Positions 36,996 through 48,863 of a DNA stretch of 64,000 nt are shown here, piece after piece. Source of the DNA: Tubiluchus corallicola (Eukaryota > Priapulida > Priapulimorpha > Priapulimorphida > Tubiluchidae); NCBI GenBank assembly GCA_030141605.1, contig JAQGDQ010000235.1, positions 124,001 to 188,000 of the forward strand, in the 5' to 3' direction. Position numbers and translations under genes: made by a program. Under the pieces are notes generated by a model. That model saw nothing but the letters and a program-made list of their open reading frames with translations. It was not told where the DNA came from and made no database searches. Position 1 is the first letter of the stretch. Each line of letters opens with the position of its first letter.

Positions 36996-37390
36996 GTACA
37001 ATTTTTATTTATTCTGTATTTTTCAGATAGTGATTTTTCATGCTCTTAGTCTTTATTCCAATATTCAGTGTGCTGTACATGTGTTTTGCTTGGTTTGTAT
37101 ATATAAATGACTAACACACGCTTTATTTCACTAGCTACATAGTGAAATTTTTCTTTTAGTTAGCAGTTAGCTAATGTCTTGTATTGTAATGTATGTGAGT
37201 CCTTACTTTTCTGGCATAGCTATGATGTCTACTTTGCCCTAGTAATTAGTCATGCCATATATATATTTCCCTTTTTTGCTGTATGAGATGCTTTTTTTCC
37301 AGCAAAATCATGATAAAAACCTTCTTTTATGCTGTTGGTAGATACCTAATATGTACACCTTTTATTTTTACACTTATTATAATGAAACAT
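36996..37390. other. Intron sequence
   Basis: No feature up to the hAT target duplication. Confidence 0.6.
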
Positions 37391-37398
37391 ATTAAAGA

Positions 37399-40300
37399 CA
37401 GTGGCGTCGTGCCATAGGGGCCCGGGGGGGCCCGGGCCCCCCCCAATTTTTTTAGAAAATGTCAAAAATTTGAAGGGCGTCAGCAGCTCGTAATGAGACC
37501 GGTAAGCAAATTTATTTCCGACTTTTTGACACGCGGCCAGCGCTCCATAAATGCGAACAGTATGAGCATGAGTATGTGTTTACCTGAAAGTCAGGATGTA
37601 GTTAATTTGTTTGCCTGTAATCTATCTATTCAGGAGGCAGGCAGGAACAGTTAACAAAGCAGCTCGTTTAGTAGCATTAGCGTCTTTGCACAAAAGACTG
37701 TTAGTTAACAAAACGGCTCAGTTAGCACTCGAGCTTCGTTCAGCAGTGTGTTATAATAGAGAATAAGTGAAATAATAGAGCAAAAACAATGCAAACATTG
37801 AAGTCATGTTGAGCTTGCCTAGTACCAGAGAGTCAGTTTGATCAGCTAGCCTAGTACCAGAGAGTCGGTTTGGGAGATACCAATTGATGATCCATGGCTC
37901 AGCCACCTCCTGATTGGACATTAACGACTCTTTGCTACTCCTTAGTGACTCTTTCCCACGAGTTTGCTGCATAAAAGGGCGTGATTTTGAGCACATTTCT
38001 TCATTTTTCTGCTGCTAGGAAAATCTTTGCTAGTTTTCGCTGCAATTTTAGCTATTTCTTAAACGATGTCGAGACAGTCCAATCTGACTTCATTTTTCAA
38101 ATCCAACCGTGTTCCCGACCCAGGTTCTACGGCGTCTGTATCTACTGTAACGTCGATTCCAACAGAACGAATCCAAAAGGATGAGTACATCCGTCGCGGG
38201 CCATTGCGGGACGTAGTGGATGCATACCCAAAGACCAAAATGGGAGGAAATCGAAATCATTTCAGGGTCAGTGGTTCAACGATAGGTCATGGTTGGAATA
38301 CGTAAAGGATATTGATGCTGCATTCTGTTTCCCGTGTCGTGTGTTTGGCGCATCGACTTACGACGTGACGTTTCAGAAGACAGGATTCAGAAATTGGCAT
38401 CGAGCGTTGGAAAGTAATAAGGGCTTCGACAAACACTCTAAATCTGCGGAGCACCAAGCCTGCATGCAGTCTTGGCAAGCATTTTTGACGAAACCCCCCA
38501 TCGACGCAGTATTAGATGCAGAGAGGAAGAGGCTCTTGGAGTTGGGCGACTCTGATCGGCAGAGACGACACGACATTCTCCCTATACTTGTGGATGTTAC
38601 TAAGACGCTAGCAAGACTCCGATTACCATTCCGCGGTCACGACGAGTCTGAAGATTCTAATAATAAAGGAGTGTTCATGGAGATCACAAATCTTCTCTCT
38701 CGATGGAACCCTGACCTGGCTACACACCTCGCCAAGTCAAGTGCCAATCCAAAGGGATACCCCAGCTACACGTCTCCCAGTTCTCAGAACGATTTGATTA
38801 AGTGCAGCGCTGATGTGATCCGTTCTGGAATTATCAAGGACGTAAAGGCAGCCAAGTATTTCGCCGTGTGCTTGGACACTACACCAGACACGAGCAAGCA
38901 AGATCAACTCTCAGTCATTCTCCGTTATGTCGATAAAAGTGGAGGCGTGCACGAAGATTTTTTAGACCTTGTCCATTCTGAGGACATGACTGCTGCAGGA
39001 CTGTTCAACGATCTACAGAAGGTTCTTGAAGCACATGGGCTCGAGATGACAAATATCCGAGGACAAGGATACGACGGCTGCTCAACGATGTCAGGCATTT
39101 ACTCTGGGGTACAGACTCGAGTCCGGAACATTTCCAAATCCGCATTCTTCGTTCACTGTTTCGCACACAGACTTAATCTTGTCATTGTGGACACGTGTTC
39201 ACGAAACATCATCATTCGAAACTTCTTTGGTGTAGTTGAATCCCTCTACAATTTCATCGAAGGATCCACAAAACGACACGCGGCATTTGCGAAAATCCGA
39301 GATGATATTCTACAGCTCGAATCGAATGAACACAACAAAGCATCCAAGACTCTGCACCCGCTTTCAGCAACTCGGTGGTCATCTCGCGTCGACAACTGCA
39401 AGACTCTTAAGGACAATCTGACTGGTGTAGTCATGACATTGGAATCCTTTAGCGAAAATCGATCATATGATCGAAAAACTGCTGGAGAGGCGTTCTCCCT
39501 CCTAAAATCAATAAATTATGAATTTTGTCTGTGTTTAGCAATCATGACTGATCTGCTGGGAATGTCACAGATTGTTTCCAAAGCACTCCAGAGCAAAGAA
39601 CTCAATGTGCCCTCAGCAGTGCTTCTCATCCAAGCCTTAATTAAAGAGACTGCAGCAAAGCGAACGGTGAATGACTTCGAAAAGTACTGGAAGATTGCAC
39701 AAGAAATAGCTGAGAGCATTGGGGTGGAGTACAGTGAGCCACGTCGTCGCAAAGTCTCGAAAAGAATTGACGAGTACTGGCAAACAGAGGCAACGCAAAC
39801 CGGTGTTGATTCTCTCCGAACAGCTCTGTTCTATGAGACCATCGACCTGATGACAAGTGCATTGAACTCTAGATTTGGTTCTGATGTCATTCCGTTGCTA
39901 CTGTCAACTGACTGTCTGATCAACCCATCAACATCACCTGCAAAGATGGAGAAAGTCAAAACTCTTTGCACTTTCTACATGGCTGATCTCGATGAAGAAA
40001 CCCTCGAGTTGGAGTACCGCTTGTTCACTCATGCTGTCACTGCAGACTCTGTTCCTGAACATGTCAACACAAACTGCATTCACTCAATATACTGTTATAT
40101 GACTTCTTCTGGACTGGACAAACTTTTCCCAATGATCTCCATCGCATACCAGTTGATTCTGACTCTGCCCATTACATCTTGCTCTTGTGAGAGATCCTTT
40201 TCTGCTCTTAAATTTGTCAAGAATGCTCTCCGCAGTACAATGAGTCAGACGCGACTGAGTGACCTGATGATCCTTGCAGTTGAGGCTGAGAAAACAAAGA

Positions 40301-40597
40301 ATATGGACTTGAAGTCTGTGGTTGAGCTCTTCTGGAGTGATTTTCTGCGTCGGATTCCTGACAGCTGATAAATACTTAATTAAATTTTAATTTAATTTTT
40401 AATTTTAATTAAGTTTCCGTTGCTATAGCTTTAAGTTAAATGCCATGTTAAATAAATCGTTTTTCTTGCACGCAAAATACTGTTTATTTTTTTTCAAAAT
40501 TAAATTTTCAAAATTTAAAATTAAAATTTAAACAGTTAAAATCCGTCATTATAGTCGGGCCCCCCCCCCCAATTTTTTTGGGTGCACGACGCCCCTG
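37399..40597 (+). mobile_element. hAT DNA transposon, near-complete
   Basis: Terminal inverted repeats CAGTGGCGTCGTGCC (left) and CAGGGGCGTCGTGCA (right, reverse complement), flanked by the 8-bp target duplication ATTAAAGA at 37391-37398 and 40598-40605, the hAT signature. G/C-homopolymer blocks lie just inside both ends. It carries one transposase gene. The 5' leader contains a tandem duplication (CTAGTACCAGAGAGTC twice) and a TATA-like CATAAAAGG ~95 bp before the first ATG. Confidence 0.96.
38066..40368 (+). pseudogene. hAT transposase (ZMYM1/DUF4371-like), one frameshift
   Basis: The first ATG at 38066 starts MSRQSNLTSFFKSNRVPDP; the frame shifts by one near 38235-38262, after which 691 codons are open to 40368. 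Domains: TTF-type zinc finger (WLEYVKDIDAAFCFPCRVFG), DUF4371 with the probable first catalytic Asp in CLDTTPDTS and second in GQGYDGCSTMSG, the FVHCFAHRLNLV helix, and the C-terminal hAT dimerisation domain with the catalytic Glu in SCSCERSFSALK. All three acidic residues are present, so the single frameshift may be the only lesion; a sequencing error or a tiny intron are alternatives. AATAAA at 40451. Confidence 0.9.
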
Positions 40598-40605
40598 ATT
40601 AAAGA

Positions 40606-40777
40606 CGAATAACACACTAACCTTTTTATCACACAATAATTTTTTTAAACAAATTTAAATATTTCTCTTACCGGTGAACTTAGTCGGTTCTTCTGCCATT
40701 TTTTAAATGCCACAAGTGTGAGCAACAGAACTAGCGATGCGTGAGAGCAAAATTGAGTATTAAACTATTAAAAATTA
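40606..40777. other. Short spacer between hAT and BEL #2
   Basis: Only about 170 bp of apparent host DNA separates the two insertions. Confidence 0.7.
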
Positions 40778-40782
40778 GAGGC

Positions 40783-41173
40783 TGTTGTTACAGCAAAACA
40801 CAAGAGTTCCTTTCATTTTGTGTTCACTGCCGTCTTTATTTTCTAAAGTTGTAAACAAAACAATACATAAAATCTGCAGAATGCAATTTGAACAAAAAAC
40901 ACAGAAGTTCAACAAAAAAATTACACAGAAAATTGCTATGTATTAAATATACAAAAAACACTCACTTCGTACGGCCAAAGAGCGCACACCGTTTATGGCT
41001 GAAGCATAAAACCAATTCCTTACATCAAAATTGCACTATCGACATTACAACACATTGCATTATTCACAAAACCAGACAACTCTGCTCGCAATTCCCACCC
41101 GTCCCCTTCAGTTTTTGGCTCCCTCATGTGGGAAAAAGAAAAAACAAATTATATGGGCTATTTGCCCATAGCA
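40783..41173 (-). repeat. BEL #2 3' LTR
   Basis: Starts TGTTGTTACAG and ends CCCATAGCA. The minus strand just inside reads CCATTTGAGGTGGGGGTGC, a good polypurine tract. 391 bp, same length as the partner at 61508. Confidence 0.95.
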
Positions 41174-41256
41174 CCCCCACCTCAAATGGCGCATTGTGCC
41201 ATTTCCTAAGTAAAGGGTCAAGGGTCAACTCTATTAAATACTACAAAGTGTTGATC

Positions 41257-44200
41257 TTACAATCCTTCAACAAAACAGAGTTTATGAATTGGACGGGTTA
41301 GAATAGAATTTTTGGTCTGTATATCTGCAGAGCGAACATTGCCATCATCTCTGCAGTGTGTTTTTATGACTCTTCCCAAGGGCCAGTGATTCCTTGGTAC
41401 CTGATCACTGATGACAACGATGTCATTTTCTTTGAGGTTTTCCTTTTTGTGGAACCATTTTGTTCTTGCGTTAACCAAAGGCAAATACTCCTTGTACCAG
41501 CGTGACCAGAAAACGTTGGCCAAATACTGAGTTTGCTTCCATCGTCTTCTGTAATGATCAGTAGGTGAGAACTCTCCTGGAGGTAGGTTAGAATTCGAAC
41601 GAAGCAATAAAATGTGATTTGGCGTAAGAGCTTGCAAGTCACTAGGGTCATCTGATGAAATAGTCAGAGGTCTACTGTTGATGATCGATTCAACTAGGCA
41701 AAACAAAGTAGTTAATCGTTCGTCATCGATTGCTTGTAAATTACTACCTACGAGAATTCGTCTAACTGATCGAATTAAACGTTCAAAGAAGCCACCAAAA
41801 TGACTTGAAGCGGGTGGATTGTACAACCATTGGATGTCTTTTTGCCTCAACTCAATATGTACCTGTTCTTGGTTCCATTCGCTAATCGATTTTCTAAGTT
41901 CCTTGTCAGCAGAGATAAAGTTTGTACCCTGGTCACATCTGATAGTAGTGGGTGTCCTCTTCTGGTTATGAACCTATGTAGTGCTTGTATCATGGAGTCT
42001 GTATCCATCGTATATAGTACTTCAAGATGAACAGCTCTGGATGTTGCACATGCGAAGATGCAACCATATCTTTTGATTCTGGTGCGTCCTCTATTAACCC
42101 AAAAATGACCAAAACAGTCGATGCCTACAGTTTCAAATGCATAAGAGCTGCCAACTCTATCAGGGGTAAGTCGGCCTATTTTTTCCCCATTTGACGAGCA
42201 AATAGGCGCCGGCAGATTCTGCAGTCTCGAAGAACCTTCTTTGTCAGATTCCTGACTCCAATTATCCAGTACTTTGTCCTAGTTAAAGCAATAACATGCT
42301 CTCTACCGACATGTGCATTAGTTTCATGAAAGTCACGAACTATTAAAGTTGACAGATGAGATTCGCTTGGAAGGATGATAGGATACTTTGTTTCTTCCTC
42401 AATGGTGGCATGTTTCAGGCGTCCATATATGTGGAGTAAGCCATCTTGGAAAATCTGGGGATTCAGCTTTATCAGCTTGCTTGATTTTGTAATCTGGCTA
42501 CCAGTTTTAAGAGACTTCAGTTCTTGAGAAAAATATTCGTGTTGCACGTGCTTTATGAGTGCCTTTTCTGCATCCTGTAGCTCGTCAACAGAAATACTTG
42601 TACTATACTGACGAGAAGTATGTGGTGTTTTATTTCTCAATATCTCTTTCACTCGTAGCAACCAGGCTGCAGCTTTCTTTAACTTGTAGAGACTGCTGTA
42701 GTGATTTATCAGCTTATTCACTGGTTCGTGATTTGTTGAGACAGCTGCATACGTTAGAATCTTGGATTCCTTCTTAAGTTCTGGATCTAAACTTAAGTCT
42801 GGCACTGCTATGATCGGATGCGACCATGTGGACTTGTCGTTTCTTAAAAAGTCGTGACCATTTATCCATCTTTTATCAGAAGCGAGTTTCTTTGCTGACA
42901 TGCCTCTAGATACATCGTTAGCAGGATTGACGTCTCCAGGTACATAATTCAATGGATCTGGATCTGTCAGTCGTCGAATGGTTGCCACCCTATTGGCAAC
43001 AAATGTCTTATAACGAGTTGCCTCATTACTTATGTAGCCTAAAACTGCCATGCTGTCAACCCAAAAACACGATTTTAACAGTGGAACTGTTAGCTCTCTT
43101 CTAAGCATGAAATCCACTTTTGCTGCAAGAACAGCCGCAGCAAGTTCAAGACGGGGGATTGTCACAGTTTTTATGGGAGCTAAGCGAGATTTGCTTAAGA
43201 CCAAAGTACAATTAATATCTCTGGATGTGTTTGTGACACGCAGGTATGAGGCTGTCCCGTATGCCTTTTCTGAACTATCGGAAAAATGATGCAGCTGGTA
43301 ATTAACTACATTTCCAAAGTCTGCAGGGATGTAGCATCTTGGAACACTCAAAGTCTTAAGATAATGTAGATTCTCTAGCCAAGCTTGCCATTTGGCCTTA
43401 ATGTGGTCAGAAAGATCATCATCCCAATCTTTTTTAGACGTGTTTCTTCTTGAAACAGAAGCTTGGCATTCAAGATGCATGGGCTGGTTATACCCAATGG
43501 GTCATAGGTCGAAGCTGTGACACTCAAAAGCCTACGTCGGGTCATAGGTCTGTCCTTCTTCTTGACTTGAATATTAAAAGTATCTGATTCCAGGTCCCAC
43601 ATTATCCCAAGGACCCTGTCCACAGGAAGAGTAGCTGGATTTCTTTGACATGATTGCTGCGATCTTTGGGTGCTACAGAAGATATTACTTCCCGATTGTT
43701 GCTGGACCATTTTGTCAAGTGAAAGCCTCCTTGGCGAAGTAATTCAGAAAGGTCCTTGATCAGAGAGGTAGCATCTGCTACAGTTTGTGTGGTTGCCAGA
43801 AGATCAACAACATAAAAGTTCCTTAAAACTGTCTGAATGACTATGTCCTCATAGTCATTGCTGTTGTCTTCTGCTGTCTTCCGCAATACAAAGGATGCAA
43901 TGCTAGGGCACCACATGCCTCCAAATATGTGCACTGTCATCTGGTAGATTTGTGGTTCTAAATCCACGTTCCCATCAGGCCACCAAATAAATCGTAAAAC
44001 GTCTCTGTCATCTGGATGCACTTGAACTTGGTACAACATCTTCTCGATGTCTGCTGCAATTGCAATAGGCTTTTCACGAAACCTGACCAACACCCCAACA
44101 AGGTTGTTAGTTAGGTCAGAGCTTTGTAAAACATTTTTATTGAGAGTTGTTCCACGAAAAATAACTGCACAGTCGAACACCACTCTGGTCTTATCTGGTT

Positions 44201-45310
44201 TGCTTTCACTTTTGACAGCAAAATGTGGGATGTACCATACTTTACCGGGCACAGGCTCATGATCCTTAGGAATGAGTTCTGCATGTCCGTTTCGTAGCAA
44301 CGTTGCAATTTCATTTGCATATTTATTATGAAAAGTGCTGTCCTGCCTGAATCTTTTTGCTAAACTTTCTAATCGGGACAGAGCAATGACTTTGTTATCC
44401 CCTAGTTGAGGATTTTTGTCTCTGAACGGTATTCTTATCTGGTAATGCCCATCTGGAGTTACAACAGCTGAATTTTTCCAAATTTTAATAGCTTTCGCAT
44501 CCTCTACAGACATGCCGACAGTTTCATTTTGACATTCTTCCAACTGCCAAAATTTTTGAATCACTTCCTGCAGCCCTTCCATATGAGCATAATGACTTAA
44601 GGCAATCTTAGTTTCTCCTGAACATAGCGGACCATTCAAAGTCCATCCAAGTTTAGTACGTGTCGCCCAAGGTGCATATTTTGGACCTGTCTTAATCTCC
44701 AGTGGCATGAGTGCTTCAGGTATGTCTTGACCAATTAAAAGACCTACATCTAAGTTGCTGCAATTGCCATTTAGGCAATGGAAATCAAGCCATTGAATGT
44801 GCGGCCATTCTTTTAGATGGTCTTGCGTTGGCATATTCTCCATATCGCACATCAAGGAAGGTCTGGTGAAGACGAAGACAGATCAATAAAATCTTGATTG
44901 TCAATATGCGAGACTTTGAGCTTGACAACAGTAGTCTTATTTTCACTCATCTTCCTTTCCAGAGTTGTTAGACGTAAAACAACACTCCTTCCCTGAGCAC
45001 CTAGTCTTAGGCGCAATGACTCTGAACAAAATGTATTCGTTGAACCATTGTCCAGTAAAGCTAGAGTCCTAGTTGGTACACCGCCTGGTACCTTTACTTG
45101 GACTGGTAGTATAGGCAAAGCTGTTCTTGCATTTGGCTTTTGTTGCTTTACATATCCACTTTGAGAGTTTGGCTTTGGTGATGCATCTCTATCTTCCTTT
45201 GCGTTGTTCTCAATTCTGGGAGATTTGTTACGCTTTCCATATGCTTCTTTAATCTGTGAAACATCTCTGTTTGGTATGGCGCTTGCTGTATCTTCCCTCT
45301 TCAGGTGCAA
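41257..45310 (-). pseudogene. BEL #2 pol remnant
   Basis: In minus-strand order: a retropepsin-like segment with LALLDNGSTNTF (about 45070-45000); the RT block 44855-43602, with AIAADIEKMLYQVQVHPDDR and the active site NFYVVDLLATT where BEL elements have YVDD; A17/RNase H-like sequence with YGTASYLRVTNT and integrase zinc motif HETNAHVGREH...CRICRR (43480-42176); the DDE core and DUF5641-like C-terminus with NHWPLGRVIKTH (42175-41257). Most blocks are long and open but in different frames, and the RT box has lost its first catalytic Asp. It is a younger-looking corpse than BEL #1. Confidence 0.92.
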
Positions 45311-45319
45311 AAAATTGGT

Positions 45320-46450
45320 GTGCCTTTCATGTCAAACCTCACATCTTTTCTCAGACCTGCAATTTCTGCTGATGTGGCTGTGCTTCAAGCAGTTGAAGCA
45401 AAGCTTATTTTGAGTAATAAACTCGCGACGTTCTTGAACAGATAACTTCTTGAAAGCAGGACATTTAATTAGTAGATGTTCTCCTGAGCAGGAAATGCAT
45501 TTTAAAATTTGAAACCTCTTGTCATTGCTCTTAGGATCATCTGCAGCTTGCGGTTGTTGTGTGTTTGTGTTAGCAAAGGGCTTTGTGCTTTTCTTGCTTT
45601 CTTTTCTGTCTACAGGCTTCTTGCGATATGTTGGGTCATTCTCTATTTTTGCCTGAAGTTCAATGAAACTCACAACATCTTCAATCCTGGGATCTCTGCC
45701 TGAAGTTCGTATTTTATAGACTTCCTTTCTCCATGAAGCATGAATTCCAGGCGGTAATTTGTCAACAATCTGAGATAGGTTTCATTGCGTGTTTATCTCA
45801 GATATGTGTCCAACTGCAGATAAAGCTTCTGAGCAACTTCTTAAAGTATCAGCGTAATCACGAAGCAGCTCTGGTTCGGACGCTTTTATATATTTGAAGC
45901 TTGATATTTCTTTCAACCAGGCCTACGTAATGGAGAATTCATCACCATACCTCTCCTTCAGCATTTCTTTGGCACGCATGTAACCAGTATCTGGGCGCAT
46001 ATTCATGCAACAGTCCATATATTTTCGCACCTTTTCGCTTCAAAATTGCAGGAGAAGTGAAAGTCTCGCAACACTATCTGTCGTGTTATTCTCTACAGTT
46101 GATTCAAAACGTCTAATGAATCTAGCATACTGGAGTTCTGAACCGTCAAATGTTTCGAGTTGGATGCTAGGAAATGGAAAACCGCTAAAGGCGCTATAGG
46201 TAGGCATACCTGTATTCATTGCAGGGGTATATTCAAGCTGTAGAGGTTGATTGCATGGGTTGGATGCATAGATGGTTGCTTGGTTACCTGGTTGCTTAAG
46301 GTTGCTGACACTGATTGGTTGGTTGCCAAAATGCCGATCTTGTACACGTGGCTGCTGAAAGAAATCTGTTTCGCTTTCACTAATATTAGGCTGGCTTGTG
46401 CGCAAAAGCACCCGCCAAATCTTCTCTGTCGCACGTAAAGGGTTGCGGGT
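45320..46450 (-). pseudogene. BEL #2 gag, central and C-terminal part
   Basis: Carries LETFDGSELQYARFIRRFE (DUF1759-like) near 46150 and two zinc-knuckle-like Cys clusters (CISCSGEHLLIKC and CFNCLKHSHISRNC) near 45500-45350, with frameshifts between. Its upstream limit near 46440 abuts a CpG-dense patch; the missing N-terminus is found 14 kb away at 60520-61027. Confidence 0.88.
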
Positions 46451-46645
46451 TCGCGTCTCGCCGAGTTCACTTTTTTTCGCGCGGATTCGAGCCGAAACTG
46501 GTGGAACTTAATGCTCGGGCCTTCCTTCGTCGCGTACGCACGTTAAAAAAATCGCGCTACTTTTGTGCGAGGTGAAAAATTTTTGCCGCAGCAATGTGCG
46601 AACCCGGGGCCCCTCATTACAGCACGGGCGTGTCAGCAGACGAAG
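46438..46645. promoter_or_regulatory. CpG-dense patch (possible promoter fragment)
   Basis: About 26 CpG dinucleotides in ~208 bp (for example TTCGCGCGGATTCGAGCCG), in a neighbourhood with very few. It contains two GGGTTCGC motifs resembling Pol III B boxes but no A box at proper spacing. It lies exactly at the left edge of the foreign block inside BEL #2. Promoter function is a guess. Confidence 0.4.
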
Positions 46646-47061
46646 ATAATTTATTGAGCATAAGCAATAGTATAAATTTTCGTACGATTAGTAGATGCAT
46701 TGAATACCTGTTTATGCGGAAATTCTCACAGTAATTCATTTTTCACAGTTTGTGCCTTGCAACTCATTCAACGTAATCAGAATGTAATGTTTTAATTCAG
46801 TTAATGTTTGTAATTTTTTGAATGCTTAATTGAACGTGCATAAACTACTTTTCACAAGTTTCTGGTGTTATTCGGCACTTTATATACTGTGTATAATTTA
46901 TTTATTCAGCAAAATCAATTCCAACATACCAAAAGAAAACAAGATTGTAAGGTTATAAGGTTTTATTTTTAAGGCTTTAAACATTTTTATAAATATACTA
47001 CTGATTTCATTATTATTTTATTTTAGTTTTAAAAACATTTATACTTATACATTTTTATGTT
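46646..47061. other. Non-coding, AT-rich
   Basis: No gene; leads into the satellite remnant. Confidence 0.55.
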
Positions 47062-47252
47062 TTAGCAAAAAAACTGCACTTCTGGTTAGAATGGAACCAC
47101 AATCACAATATAATATATATATCACAACATTACAGTCAAAATTACATGTTGAAAAGAAGAATACAGTGCAGAAAAAATACAGATATACACGTTTAAGCAA
47201 AAAAACTGCACTAACCATATAATTTAAGGAACACAGTGCAGAAAAAATACAG
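47062..47252. repeat. Left remnant of 120-bp satellite
   Basis: Contains AGCAAAAAAACTGCACTTCTG, ACCACAATCACAATATAA and ATACAGTGCAGAAAAAATAC in the order of the array at 55515-57945. It is the part of the array left of the Gypsy insertion; its unit with AACCATATAATTTAA also occurs at the array's far right end (57884). Confidence 0.9.
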
Positions 47253-47257
47253 ATATA

Positions 47258-48564
47258 TGTAATGGCCCGTGCATGCAGGGGCAGACCATAGGGGCCAATT
47301 AATGGTAGTTGCTGCTAAGTTCGATCAGTTCCTTGGCCGAGCTAGGGGCACTAACCGACTGCCCACTAAAGAAACAGACAATAGCTGAGCGTAGGCAGAC
47401 TCTACGGGGGCTCTACCTAAATAGCATGGGTTCTTTTGTTGTGGGATTGATTAAAAACAGGCTTCCCATCAATACCTCAAAAACCAAACTGTAACCAGTC
47501 GAATAAATGACAAAATATTAAGTTTAATGACACAAACAAAAACAGTTGTATAATTTAGCTTTTTGTAAACAATGGAAATTAGTAATAAGCAAAAGCTAAT
47601 CTGAAAACGCTACTAAACAGCATGGCATGAAATAAATGCAATGACTAAACACACAAAAATCATACAGTGTTCCTAACTATTTAAAGGGTTCCTACTTACT
47701 CTACCAGCCACCCCAAAATGCGTACGCTAGCATAGTATATTCTCCAGACAAGTGTAGTTTGCGGTCAGAGTCCTTTAGAACGACTGAAGTATGGTTCTGA
47801 CTTCATGTAACGGGTTCACGACTCCCACAGTAACGACTCAAAAATCTGAGAGAAACGTAGCTAAATGTTTCAACGTAAGTCTAACAAAAGGGTGACGTGT
47901 GAACGGAGCTGTAGGCATACATGCGCTCGGAAATTCACATCAAAAACAAGTTCTCCCTCTGGCGCCAATTAACGATAACGTAAGTAAACAGGTACCTTTG
48001 CCTTCCGGTTTATTGGCATACAGTTCCTACCCGGGCAGTGACGACTTCTCCGTCCCATGCGACGGACTATCGAGCTGGGCACCTTTCCAACTGCACGACG
48101 GTGCTCTCACATGATCCGAAACGACATCTTCCCGGCATGGTAAGATCAGCAAAGCCAGGTAAACCAATGAGTGGACATCTTTCACCACCACAAATAGATC
48201 ATTAGCTTTTCAAACGTCAGCTAATGGACAATCAGGTAAAACGCAAAAACGCAGTTTAACCAACCAAAGTCAAGTTGCATATCCTGTCCGAGAAATCTGT
48301 GTCATGAACGTACAGAAATCCATGTGTTTGGCTTCAATCCGCTTAAATACACCAACGTACAGTTACACGTTTAACCCAACCCAGGGGGGGGCTAACATTC
48401 CCTAAACTAACAAATAGTATTACCTAGTTGATTATAACAATCTAGAAACAATTTACACTTAGTGAACATAAGTAAGGAAAAGCTGGTGTCAAAATCAGAA
48501 AATAAAGCTTAATGTTTATCTGCAAGTTAAAGTACGGCTCTATGATTTAACCTGGGTCCTTACA
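47258..48564 (-). repeat. Gypsy 3' LTR
   Basis: 1307 bp, 99.7% identical to 54202-55509. A minus-strand AATAAA lies at 48009-48014. Confidence 0.97.
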
Positions 48565-48580
48565 ATGGCCCCCTCTCAAA
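48565..48580 (-). other. Gypsy polypurine tract
   Basis: The minus strand reads TTTGAGAGGGGGCCAT directly before the 3' LTR, as needed for plus-strand priming. Confidence 0.8.
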
Positions 48581-48863
48581 CGAGTGCTGAAATACCGATA
48601 TTTGGCTTGCAAAATAGTAAGGGTTTCAGCACTACAAGAAGTTTTGGGTAAAGATCAACAAATATATTTACTATAACAGAACCAAAATAAGTCGGTTTCG
48701 ACTTGTTCAATATCAAGAACAAAAAAGGGTACTCCCAAACAAAAGCTTAGGTATTTACGCAGTACTCCGCTGTGTTTCGAACATGTCAAAATATGCATGT
48801 TGTACTTGTCATGTAAAATGTTGATCGTGTTTTAGCAAAAATATATAACTGTGCCATATATGA

